Assembly: GCA_017472225.1 (NCBI GenBank)
Contig: JAFUQS010000070.1
Location: 1 to 32,222, forward strand
Reading direction: 5' to 3'
From: Clostridia bacterium
GTDB taxonomy: Bacteria; Bacillota; Clostridia; Oscillospirales; Acutalibacteraceae
Length of the DNA stretch: 32,222 bases
Below are positions 25,619 to 32,222 of this stretch, piece by piece. Each line of letters begins with the position of its first letter. Within the stretch, counting starts at the first letter, position 1. Under the pieces are notes generated by a model. The model worked only from the letters and a program-made list of their open reading frames with translations, searched no databases and had not been told where the DNA came from. Made by a program: the position numbers and the translations under genes.

Positions 25619-26593
25619 TTATTTCCATACAATTTTCCAGCTTTCGTCGATATAGCCTTCCATGGAAGCTGTTGCAGTGATTCCGAAGGCGTTGCCTTCT
25701 CCCACACCGTCCATATCAATATGCTCGCTGTAGCCGACAACCTTACCGTCTTTATCAAGAGTGACCGTAACGGTTGCACCGGGGTAATTGAAATCGGATT
25801 TTGTAATTTCGCCCGCCGGAATATCAAAAAGTGAAAAATTGAGCGTATCACAGGCAACACCGTGATGAGTGGGCTTCGGCTGCTGATATGTTCCCGTTTC
25901 AGGCACAAGGGTAACGCTGTACTTTGTGTTGTCCCCTATTTTTTCATATGATGCCGAGGCAACGCCCTCAGCAGTAAGAGCAAAGGGAGTTCCCACGGGA
26001 GGAATCGTATTCATTGCAGAAACTTCAACATTTTCCTCAGGGTCAATGCACACTCCGTTTGTGAAGTCATAATCCAGAACCTCTTCATTGGCAATCATCT
26101 TCACAACGCCGTTGATTATTCCGAGAAAGGCAGGATATGAGCAATCTGTAACATCAATAACTATGTTCTGAGTTTTGGTTCCCACATATGAGGCATCCGA
26201 TGCCTTGAGAGCATTAACTCCGTCGGTTACGATTTTCAGTATTTCCTCTTTCGTCGGCTCACCCTTTGTTGTGGGCACTTCAGTTGTGGTCGGCGCTGTG
26301 GTGCTTTCAGACGGAAGCACAGTTGTAGGTACAACGGAAGCTGTTGTTGATGTATCGGATAACTGAACGCTCTGAGTTGTTGTGATTGTTGTTCCTGCGG
26401 TTGTGGAAATATCGGAAGCGGTGCTGATTACCGTACCACTCACCCAAGGAGTCTCAGGCTCATTCTCAGTCACCAAGGCACCAAGTCCCAGCGAAACCAG
26501 AGCCAAAGCTACAATAGCAAGAGCTACAACGGCAACAATACCTATTTTGTCATTTTTATTAAGCTTTGGAGTTTTGTTTTCTTTGTTTTTCAA
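25619..26593 (-). CDS. Membrane-anchored protein with Thr-rich stalk, unknown function
   Basis: A 324-residue protein: a lysine-rich N-terminus, one membrane helix (about 18-42), a Ser/Thr/Pro-rich stalk (about 48-112) and a globular extracellular domain (about 113-324). I do not recognise the domain; repeated beta-strand patterns and a D-M-D-G-V-G-E-G segment are visible. The start is a TTG at 26593 with GGAGGG 6 nt before it. It has its own promoter and no clear terminator. The build suggests a cell-surface display protein, with possible glycosylation of the stalk. Function is not assigned. Confidence 0.7.
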   Translation of the reverse strand: MKNKENKTPKLNKNDKIGIVAVVALAIVALALVSLGLGALVTENEPETPWVSGTVISTASDISTTAGTTITTTQSVQLSDTSTTASVVPTTVLPSESTTAPTTTEVPTTKGEPTKEEILKIVTDGVNALKASDASYVGTKTQNIVIDVTDCSYPAFLGIINGVVKMIANEEVLDYDFTNGVCIDPEENVEVSAMNTIPPVGTPFALTAEGVASASYEKIGDNTKYSVTLVPETGTYQQPKPTHHGVACDTLNFSLFDIPAGEITKSDFNYPGATVTVTLDKDGKVVGYSEHIDMDGVGEGNAFGITATASMEGYIDESWKIVWK

Positions 26594-26623
26594 AATAAAC
26601 CCTCCGTGTTCATAATCATACTA

Positions 26624-26652
26624 ATTATACCATCATTTAAAGGTTAATTCAA
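26624..26652 (-). promoter_or_regulatory. Promoter of the Thr-rich surface protein gene
   Basis: On the minus strand TTGAAT (26652-26647), a 17-nt spacer and TATAAT (26629-26624), 30 bp before the start codon. Confidence 0.65.
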
Positions 26653-26740
26653 CCATTTTTGACCATAAATTATTTTTGTTATAAATGTCTGTGCAGAAAT
26701 ACTGCTTTCTTAAGATTTTCTGAAGATACCCTGAAAATTA

Positions 26741-26778
26741 TTGATTGATATATACTTTGCTTTTATAATCAAAGTATA
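26741..26778 (+). promoter_or_regulatory. Promoter with palindrome spanning the -10 box, upstream of the PstS-like gene
   Basis: TTGATT (26741-26746), a 17-nt spacer and TATAAT (26764-26769). TATACTTTG (26751-26759) and CAAAGTATA (26770-26778) are perfect inverted repeats with a 10-nt spacer that encloses the -10 box. This is a good repressor-site layout. Confidence 0.65.
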
Positions 26779-26801
26779 AAGTTCAGAAAGGAGCTTTTAT
26801 T

Positions 26802-28352
26802 ATGGAAGAAAATATTATCATCACTAAAAAGCATCTGAGTCTGCCGGTAAAAATTATTCTGTTTGTTTTTTATTCTGCACTATATATTTTGCCTTTGATT
26901 TTCGGTTTTTGTGCTGAAAGCATTGTCAGTGAGCTATGCCTGAAGCTGAATTTAGGCTATGAACACGGTATCGGAGCAACACTCACCGTTGCTGCTTTCA
27001 TCGTCGTTATACTGACAGGTTTACTTATACTTCTTATTACTGAGATCACATTTTACAAAAAGACAGATATACCGGACTTCTTCTTTGTTCTTTCACCTTT
27101 GTTTCTTGTTGTTTTCACAGTTGCAGATTTCATTTATCTCTTGGATTTCAAAGGCTCTTACTATGCCAACGATAACGGCATTCTTATTTTCTATATAGCA
27201 GCATCGGGCACTATAAAGGCCGTTGCCGACGGTGTGAGATTATTGAAAAATAAAAGCTTCCGGCTTTTGCCACTTTGTCTGGTATCAGTTTTTTTATGTT
27301 GTTCCTGCAGCTTCGTTTGCGAGTGGTATGAAAGCTTCGTTTATGCAAATAAAATCGGCGAAGGTGACCGCACTTCTTCATGGGACTCAATAAATCAGCT
27401 TGTTGACCGTGATGCCTCCTGGCAGGAAATTGTAACTGACACCGAATTCACCTTAGGTCAGATTACCGAAAAAATAACTGATTACGGAGAAAAGGAATAC
27501 TATTGCGATAAAGGTTCTTATCCCAACATTGACGGCTCAACGGTCTGCGTACCTATGGCTGTGGAATTTGCACGGCAGCACCTGAACTTTGACGACCATC
27601 AGAGCCGTAATTTAACAAGCTTTTCAACAACCCATTGGGCTTATATGAACCTGATTGATAAAACCGATTGCGGTCAGGTAGGCTTTATATATGACCCGAG
27701 CTTTCTCAATGTGACTCTCGGCTCTGTTGACCTTGTCATTGCAACACATCCATCGGAAGAGGAGCTTCGCTCTGCCAAAGAAAAGGGTGTTGAGCTTATA
27801 CTGAAGCCTGTCTGCTATGATGCCTTTGTTTTCATCACCCACAAGGATAACCCGGTGGAAAGTCTCACCGTTCAGCAAATAAAAGATATATATTCAGGCA
27901 AAATAAAGAATTGGAAGGAAGTCGGCGGCAAGAACGAAAAAATCCGTGCCTTTCAGCGTGAAGCAAACTCCGGCAGTCAGACCGCAATGGAGCGTCTTGT
28001 TATGGGCGGCACAAACATGATTGACCCGATTGAGGTCACCGTGATTGAAGGTATGGGTGAGCTTGTTGAAGCTGTTGCAGAATATGAAAACGAAACGGCA
28101 AGTCTCGGCTATACCTACCGCTACTATATCGATAACCTTTATAAAAATGATGAAATCAAAACTATTGCCGTTGAGGGTATCTTACCTACAGATGAAAACA
28201 TCAGAAGCGGCGCTTACCCTTACACCACAAATTACTACGGTGTAATCCGAAAGCAAGACGAAAACAATACGGGCGGAAAATTCCTTTCCTGGATGTTATC
28301 GGAAGAAGGGCAAAAATGCATTGCACAAGCAGGCTACATCTCAATTGAATAA
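26802..28352 (+). CDS. Multi-helix membrane protein fused to a PstS-like binding domain
   Basis: A 516-residue protein. The first 175 residues contain about five membrane helices; residues about 220-516 form a periplasmic-binding-protein domain of the phosphate-binding PstS type. Visible features are D-L-V-I-A-T-H-P near 305, then P-V-C-Y-D-A-F-V-F-I near 335, the conserved Q-I-K-D-I-Y-S-G-K-I-K-N-W-K-E-V-G-G (about 360) and A-N-S-G-S-Q-T-A-M-E near 385, which is the phosphate-loop region in PstS. No permease or ATPase gene is nearby, so it may be a receptor or buffer and not a transporter part. AAGGAG precedes the ATG. The ligand is unproven. Confidence 0.8.
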   Translation: MEENIIITKKHLSLPVKIILFVFYSALYILPLIFGFCAESIVSELCLKLNLGYEHGIGATLTVAAFIVVILTGLLILLITEITFYKKTDIPDFFFVLSPLFLVVFTVADFIYLLDFKGSYYANDNGILIFYIAASGTIKAVADGVRLLKNKSFRLLPLCLVSVFLCCSCSFVCEWYESFVYANKIGEGDRTSSWDSINQLVDRDASWQEIVTDTEFTLGQITEKITDYGEKEYYCDKGSYPNIDGSTVCVPMAVEFARQHLNFDDHQSRNLTSFSTTHWAYMNLIDKTDCGQVGFIYDPSFLNVTLGSVDLVIATHPSEEELRSAKEKGVELILKPVCYDAFVFITHKDNPVESLTVQQIKDIYSGKIKNWKEVGGKNEKIRAFQREANSGSQTAMERLVMGGTNMIDPIEVTVIEGMGELVEAVAEYENETASLGYTYRYYIDNLYKNDEIKTIAVEGILPTDENIRSGAYPYTTNYYGVIRKQDENNTGGKFLSWMLSEEGQKCIAQAGYISIE

Positions 28353-28373
28353 ATAAATGCAGGGTTTATGGGC

Positions 28374-28419
28374 GTGATATCCTTAACAGAAATTGATGAA
28401 CCGATGAGTTTAATATCAC
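28374..28419. repeat. Outlying GTGATAT/ATATCAC inverted pair
   Basis: GTGATAT (28374-28380) and ATATCAC (28413-28419) match the linker motif of the hairpin ladder 220 bp downstream, suggesting the repeat element begins here, right after the PstS-like gene. Confidence 0.45.
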
Positions 28420-28457
28420 CCTGATGGCAGTCGGCACATCACTTACAGATAAAAAAG

Positions 28458-28496
28458 AAAGAGAAGTCTCGTTGAAAAAACGAAGCTTCTCTTTTC
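28458..28496 (+). terminator. Terminator of the PstS-like gene
   Basis: AGAGAAG (28460-28466) and CTTCTCT (28486-28492) pair, with an inner CGTT/AACG stem, then T-rich sequence. It lies about 105 bp after the stop codon. Confidence 0.7.
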
Positions 28497-28549
28497 TGTT
28501 GTCAGTGGTTTCGGGCTGCATCTGTGAGTACAAATGCGGTTGCCGGCTC

Positions 28550-28788
28550 TTTATCGGATTCACATTCTCCGATAAAAACAACACCCATTAGCCGAGTGTT
28601 CGTAAGGACACTCGGCAGTTTTATTCGCCATACGGCGAGTGATATTGCTTCGCAGTTTTATTGTGCTTGCACAGTGTTATTGTCCTGCGGACAGCTTTTG
28701 CGAATAAAATAAAACTGAAGCCGCAAGGCTTCAATATCACTTTTGATTTATCAAAAATATCACTGCAAATTTTAATTTGCAATATCAC
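28550..28788. repeat. Ladder of short hairpins joined by GTGATATT/AATATCAC linkers
   Basis: The 620-bp stretch 28353-28976 has no credible gene. From 28550 it holds consecutive small stem-loops: TTTATCGG/CCGATAAA (28550-28576), GCCGAGTG/CACTCGGC (28591-28616), CGCC/GGCG, TGC/GCA, TGTGC/GCACA, TGTCC/GGACA (28681-28693), GAAGCC/GGCTTC (28717-28732), TTTTGA/TCAAAA (28741-28756) and TGCAAAT/ATTTGCA (28764-28781). Linkers on the left read AGTGATATT, on the right AATATCAC three times (28733, 28756, 28781), so the halves are complementary. TTTTATTCGC (28619-28628) also pairs with GCGAATAAAA (28700-28709). This looks like a non-coding repeat element, MITE-like or transcribed. Confidence 0.75.
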
Positions 28789-28853
28789 TTATACATACTG
28801 AAAAAAATGTTTTCAGATTGGCATAATTGCTTTCAAAGTATATAACCCACTAT

Positions 28854-28885
28854 GACACTTTCAAGCCGAAAAGTGTCTGTTTTTA
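28854..28885 (+). terminator. Terminator-like hairpin at the end of the hairpin ladder
   Basis: GACACTTT (28854-28861) pairs with AAAGTGTC (28870-28877), then TGTTTTTAAC. It could end a plus-strand transcript of the ladder. Confidence 0.55.
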
Positions 28886-28886
28886 A

Positions 28887-28924
28887 CAAAAAAATGTGAG
28901 ACACCTTACAAAAAAGTGTCTCAC
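28887..28924 (-). terminator. Terminator of the GH43-like gene
   Basis: GTGAGACAC (28896-28904) and GTGTCTCAC (28916-28924) form a perfect 9-bp stem; on the minus strand ATTTTTTTG follows. It is 53 bp after the stop codon. Confidence 0.8.
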
Positions 28925-28976
28925 AACTGTACGACTATTTATTTCTGTCCTTAGCAACCTTCTGCTTTATATTTTC

Positions 28977-31145
28977 TTATTCTGTAACTGCTGTGAGTTG
29001 GTTAATCATCCATTTTGCATGCTTATCAATAAGAGTCTGTGAGGGGTTGTTCTTCATTTTTTCAATGCGCTTTGCAACCTCTGAGGCTGTTTCGCCTTCA
29101 CATTTTTCATAAAGATAATAGAATGCATCAGTATAAAGTCCCGTTACAGAGGAAAGATTCTTCTTGCCCCAGATTGTGCTGCCGTCGGCACCCGTGCCCA
29201 CAAGCACAATGCTGCCCTCAGAAAGCTCCCAATCCCACAGGGTCCGTGCATAAACGGTATATTGAACACCGTCAATAGTCACAGTAAACTCCTTGCCGCT
29301 TTTTGCAAAGGAGCAGCCCTGATTGATTTCTGTTTTTTCTTTGATATCCTTTTGTGAAATAACGGCTTTTGCGAAAATTGAAACAATGCCGGACTGACTT
29401 CTTTCAACTGCTGTGTAATCATCATTATTGCCATTTTTATCAAACACAATTATATCCCAATTGCCGTAAAGCTCTTTCAGCTTAACACCGCTTTTTGCAG
29501 CTTCACCCGAATACATTTCAGGCATTGCCATGGGCCAGCCCTGAGCATTCCAGAGAAGCTCTCTGACTTCAAGGCAGGGTGCAGAATTTGTGACAATACC
29601 ATTCTGCTCTGCCATAAGGCTGCTTGTTGTGATTGTTGAGCCAACCTTGAAATAAAGCTGAGACTGTGAGGCGATGAACCATGTGCCGTCGGAAGCTTTT
29701 ATAACCTTTGGTGAACCGATTGAGGCTCTGCCCACATTAGTGTAGGACACACGGCCTGCAGAGCTGTTTGTGAAGTTATAGCCGCCAAGGAGCAGATAAC
29801 CCTTATCATACATATTCTTTGAAAAATCAGCCATTGACTGACCGTTGTAATCGGTGTAAGGCCCTGCAACATCCCTTGAACGTGCAACCCTGATGTTGTA
29901 ATTGGTGCCCTCGCTTCCGTAGGTTACAAACAGATAGTAATATCCCGTATCCTTATTGTATGTAAGGTCTGCACCTGAAACGAGGCTGCCGTCATTTCCT
30001 GAAAGTGCCGGAATTGCACCGGGATCAGCAACCACAGTGCCGGAGGTGAAGGTATTTTTGCCGTGAGCTGTTGAAATTTCATAGCCTGCTGAATTAAGGG
30101 CACTCGCCTGCTTGAGAAGACCGTTTTTGACACTGAGCTCAATAAGATTTATTTCGCCGGCAATGTTACCGTTGGAATAATATCCGCCGTATACCATATA
30201 CATTTTATTATCATGATACAAAACGCTCGGATGCACGGCATTTGCCTTATCGCCGCTGCAGGAGCTGATAACAAGTCCGACATCCTCCCACTGCTTCGTT
30301 TCAATTGCAGAAGCGAGGTCATCAGTTTTCACGCAGAAAATTGCGGATTCATTGCTGCCGCTCACCTTTGAAAGGGCAAAATACATAAAGTATGTATCCC
30401 CCACCTTAACAATTTCAGGCGAAAGAGGAGTTCTGTCATTATTCTTATCCGAAAGGGTTACATCCTCATCATAGCCATGATTTTTTGCCCACTTTGAAAC
30501 ACTTTCAAACTGATTGAAGGAAATCACCGCATTGCTGGTTGCATTTTCCGGATGCTCAAAATAAGTGGTTCTGCCTGACCAGTTCACAAGATCCGTTGAC
30601 CTGACAACAACATTGTCAGATCCGAAGCAATAATAGTATCCGCTTTCTTCATCGTAAAAAATGCTGGGATCCTTGATGTCATATGCACCGTAGGAGCCGA
30701 TGTAGCTGTCGGCGGCAGCTTTTTCAATCTGAGGAGCCTTTGCACTGACGGAGCCACTGTCCTCAGCAGAATTTTCAGGTCTTTTGCCTTTTTTGAAGGT
30801 TGCAATAACAGTGAGCTTTGATTCAACAACTGTTTTATACTGAAGCATATTAACCTGATCCGTCACATTTTCACCGTTGACGGTGAGCTTATTAAGAACA
30901 TAATAAGTGTCGTCTGTTCTTTCGGGATTGATGTTGATTGTGATTTCACTGCCCTTTTTGACCATAACACGGAATTTTTTGTCATTACCTATTGTATCGT
31001 CGCTGTCAACGGTCATAACACCGTGGTCATAGCTTTCAATGAAAACACCGTAGGAGCTTACATGAATGTATCTCATATACATTCCGAACACAATTGCAAA
31101 AAGCAGAAGCGTAGCACCCAAAAAGCCTAAAACTTTTCCTTTCAT
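28977..31145 (-). CDS. Membrane-anchored GH43-family-like glycosidase
   Basis: A 722-residue protein with an N-terminal membrane helix (about 5-24), a small beta-rich repeat-like domain (about 32-118), a linker, and a five-bladed propeller of the GH43 type (about 150-530), followed by an arabinanase-like C-terminal beta domain (about 550-680). The propeller opens with Y-D-I-K-D-P-S-I-F-Y, where Asp159 is the expected catalytic base, and continues with L-S-P-E-I-V-K and the V-H-P-S-V-L-Y region. The acid Glu cannot be fixed by eye. The family cleaves arabinan or related arabinosides and xylosides outside the cell. It follows DUF4364 by 31 bp and shares an 18-nt leader with the MBOAT gene. Confidence 0.82.
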   Translation of the reverse strand: MKGKVLGFLGATLLLFAIVFGMYMRYIHVSSYGVFIESYDHGVMTVDSDDTIGNDKKFRVMVKKGSEITININPERTDDTYYVLNKLTVNGENVTDQVNMLQYKTVVESKLTVIATFKKGKRPENSAEDSGSVSAKAPQIEKAAADSYIGSYGAYDIKDPSIFYDEESGYYYCFGSDNVVVRSTDLVNWSGRTTYFEHPENATSNAVISFNQFESVSKWAKNHGYDEDVTLSDKNNDRTPLSPEIVKVGDTYFMYFALSKVSGSNESAIFCVKTDDLASAIETKQWEDVGLVISSCSGDKANAVHPSVLYHDNKMYMVYGGYYSNGNIAGEINLIELSVKNGLLKQASALNSAGYEISTAHGKNTFTSGTVVADPGAIPALSGNDGSLVSGADLTYNKDTGYYYLFVTYGSEGTNYNIRVARSRDVAGPYTDYNGQSMADFSKNMYDKGYLLLGGYNFTNSSAGRVSYTNVGRASIGSPKVIKASDGTWFIASQSQLYFKVGSTITTSSLMAEQNGIVTNSAPCLEVRELLWNAQGWPMAMPEMYSGEAAKSGVKLKELYGNWDIIVFDKNGNNDDYTAVERSQSGIVSIFAKAVISQKDIKEKTEINQGCSFAKSGKEFTVTIDGVQYTVYARTLWDWELSEGSIVLVGTGADGSTIWGKKNLSSVTGLYTDAFYYLYEKCEGETASEVAKRIEKMKNNPSQTLIDKHAKWMINQLTAVTE

Positions 31146-31151
31146 TTATAT

Positions 31152-31169
31152 ATCCTCACTTTCCTTGAA
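31152..31169 (-). repeat. 18-nt leader shared with the MBOAT gene (copy 2)
   Basis: Identical to 16093-16110 on the same strand, ending 6 nt before the GH43 start codon and supplying its GAGGA ribosome site. Confidence 0.7.
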
Positions 31170-31176
31170 GCTGATT

Positions 31177-31731
31177 TTATTCAACGGTCAGAGATGAAAT
31201 CACACCCGAATAAATGCTGACAGCATTGCTGTAGAAATTCTTCTTGGCAATTTCAATCTGACTTTCATCGGCAACATAAACCGTGATTTTAAGTAGCTCT
31301 GTTTCCATATCCATAACGGTAAACTGAACATGGTATCCATGGTCGAGCCTGATAACATCAACCTTGCTTTCCCTTTCAATCCGTTCACGTTCAAGAATCT
31401 TCAAAGCACTTTTAACCGCCTTTTCTCTTACGGTTTTAGGAAGGTCTTTTTCAATATATCTTATCTGATATTCTGTTTTTCCGCTGAGAGTGATTTCCTC
31501 GTCACCGTTAATAAGCTGAGTACTGACGCTGCCTGCCGTTATCAGCTCACTTATAGCACCGTTCAATTCAAAATAATTTGCAATGCTGTATTCCTGCAAA
31601 ATTTCATTTATCTGTGTTCTTGTCAGGGGTCTGCCCAATGTTTTGAGAAGATAACAAATCAGAAGCTTGATTTCTGCCTTGTCACGGAGTCCGCCGGGGG
31701 CTACACCTTCACTGAAGCTGTAATTTTCCAT
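31177..31731 (-). CDS. DUF4364 family protein
   Basis: A 184-residue cytoplasmic protein that I recognise as DUF4364, a family of Firmicutes. The first half (about 18-95) reads like a winged-helix DNA-binding fold (L-L-I-C-Y-L-L-K-T-L and T-R-T-Q-I-N-E-I-L); the second half is a beta-rich domain ending in V-S-I-Y-S-G-V-I. A transcriptional role is plausible but unproven. The ribosome site is weak (GAG 8 nt upstream of the ATG). A TTTACT-16-TAAAAT promoter lies at 31814-31787. It may be co-transcribed with the GH43-like gene. Confidence 0.82.
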   Translation of the reverse strand: MENYSFSEGVAPGGLRDKAEIKLLICYLLKTLGRPLTRTQINEILQEYSIANYFELNGAISELITAGSVSTQLINGDEEITLSGKTEYQIRYIEKDLPKTVREKAVKSALKILERERIERESKVDVIRLDHGYHVQFTVMDMETELLKITVYVADESQIEIAKKNFYSNAVSIYSGVISSLTVE

Positions 31732-31786
31732 AATTTTAACTCATATTTTCCTTTCTGCAGCCATGCCGCATAGTTATACATTATTT

Positions 31787-31814
31787 ATTTTACCACAAGA
31801 GTGAAAAAAGTAAA
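31787..31814 (-). promoter_or_regulatory. Possible promoter of DUF4364
   Basis: On the minus strand TTTACT (31814-31809), a 16-nt spacer and TAAAAT (31792-31787), 56 bp before the start codon. Confidence 0.4.
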
Positions 31815-31887
31815 TAGATAAGATGAAAATTTATGAATTTGTAATATTCATAACAAGCACAATATAACGCTGCCGCAAAACAATCTG

Positions 31888-31916
31888 TTGACAGCAAAAG
31901 AAAAATCAAGTAAAAT
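31888..31916 (+). promoter_or_regulatory. Strong promoter for the right-end non-coding RNA
   Basis: TTGACA (31888-31893), a 17-nt spacer and TAAAAT (31911-31916). No coding frame follows within 300 bp, so the transcript is probably non-coding or a long leader. Confidence 0.65.
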
Positions 31917-31922
31917 TGAATT

Positions 31923-32222
31923 GCAGATAAAATCTGAAGAAAGGTAAACAGGTATAAGTTGGCGGGAGCCGAACCCGATATGGTTTAATGAGGTCTATTT
32001 TCCCCGTAACTGCGTTAAAATTCTCGAAAGACGCAAGTCTTCCATCGAATTTATGTCTTGTTACAGAAAAAATATCCTCTCATTAAACTTTGAAAAATCT
32101 CAAATGTTCGAGTTTATATGCATTTGAGATTTTCTTCGACGAAGGAATACTTGCGTATTGCAAGGAGAAAAAATTTCAAAGGCGTGTGAAATCGGACATT
32201 TGAGACATATCGTGTTCGACTC
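31923..32222 (+). ncRNA. Candidate structured non-coding RNA or leader with competing stems
   Basis: Starting about 7 nt after the promoter I see a 5' hairpin CAGAT-aaa-ATCTG (about 31925-31937), UUGGC-GGGA-GCCGA (about 31959-31972), a long stem GTTTAATGAG (31983-31992) with CTCATTAAAC (32079-32088), a tetraloop hairpin AAGAC-GCAA-GTCTT, and a terminator-like stem at 32094-32133. ACGCAAGTCTTCC (32031-32043) also matches the complement of 32144-32156 at 12 of 13 positions, which crosses the 31983/32088 stem. The 5' terminator arm has a second partner at 32191-32205. No known riboswitch consensus is recognisable; a 6S-like RNA or an attenuator for a gene beyond the window are alternatives. It continues to the window edge. 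Confidence 0.5.
32094..32135 (+). terminator. Terminator-like hairpin in the right-end RNA
   Basis: AAAATCTCAAATG (32094-32106) pairs with CATTTGAGATTTT (32121-32133), a 13-bp stem with a 14-nt loop; the T-run is partly inside the stem and CTTC follows. Confidence 0.55.

Noticed and set aside
28524-28712. Short open frames inside the hairpin ladder
   Set aside because: They are made of the repeat sequence itself, with no ribosome site and no recognisable protein pattern.
28550-28788. CRISPR array
   Set aside because: The repeats are tiny variable hairpins with 8-9 nt linkers, not identical 25-40 nt repeats with unique spacers, and no cas gene is near.
32211-32222. T-arm of a tRNA or tmRNA (TTCGACTC at the edge)
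   Set aside because: The preceding 80 bases show no D-arm, anticodon arm or acceptor stem pattern, and the window stops before it could be tested.

Overview
The window looks like chromosomal DNA of a low-to-moderate GC, Gram-positive Clostridia member, probably a gut anaerobe of the Ruminococcaceae/Oscillospiraceae type. I infer this from strong AGGAGG-type ribosome sites, sigma-A-like promoters with 17-nt spacers, short U-tailed terminators, and families typical of Firmicutes (DUF4364, DUF2975 with a YozG-type HTH, DUF4173, a SleB-type hydrolase, an Rrf2 regulator beside cysK). No species can be named from sequence alone. There are 26 credible protein genes. I see no phage, IS, transposase, tRNA, rRNA or CRISPR.

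Layout. 1-4.4 kb (+): two glycan-active enzymes, a DUF5054 (GH38-like) protein and a GH36 alpha-galactosidase. 4.5-7.5 kb (-): an Rrf2/IscR-like regulator, then a metY-cysK sulfur-assimilation operon. The metY promoter carries a perfect palindrome on its -35 box. 7.6-10.1 kb (-): a three-gene SsuABC/TauABC-like ABC importer. 10.2-16.1 kb (-): a compact five-gene operon in the order MBOAT acyltransferase, acyl carrier protein, SLC13/DASS transporter, AMP-forming acyl ligase, membrane-anchored SGNH protein. 16.5-21.9 kb: a PAQR/hemolysin III protein (+), a membrane-bound XRE regulator (-), a DUF2975/HTH/DUF4173/small-membrane-protein operon (+), and a SleB-like hydrolase whose ribosome site lies in a hairpin (+). 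22-26.6 kb (-): a secreted metallophosphoesterase, a GH3-family acyl-adenylating enzyme and a Thr-rich membrane-anchored protein. 26.8-28.4 kb (+): a PstS-like binding domain fused to membrane helices. 28.4-28.9 kb: a gene-free ladder of hairpins joined by GTGATATT/AATATCAC linkers. 29-31.7 kb (-): a GH43-like anchored protein and a DUF4364 protein. 31.8-32.2 kb: a promoter-driven, highly structured putative RNA with competing stems.

The main candidate for an undescribed system is the five-gene operon at 10.2-16.1 kb. It has the full parts list of a Dlt-like pathway (activate an acid, load it on a carrier protein, move it across the membrane by MBOAT, finish with an extracellular SGNH protein). 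It differs from dlt in two ways. An SLC13-type carboxylate transporter sits between carrier and ligase. The ligase also lacks the amino-acid-binding A4 motif of DltA and has an acyl-acid-type A4 instead. The inference is that an imported or cytosolic carboxylic acid other than D-alanine is placed on a cell-envelope polymer. A second candidate is the structured RNA at the right edge.
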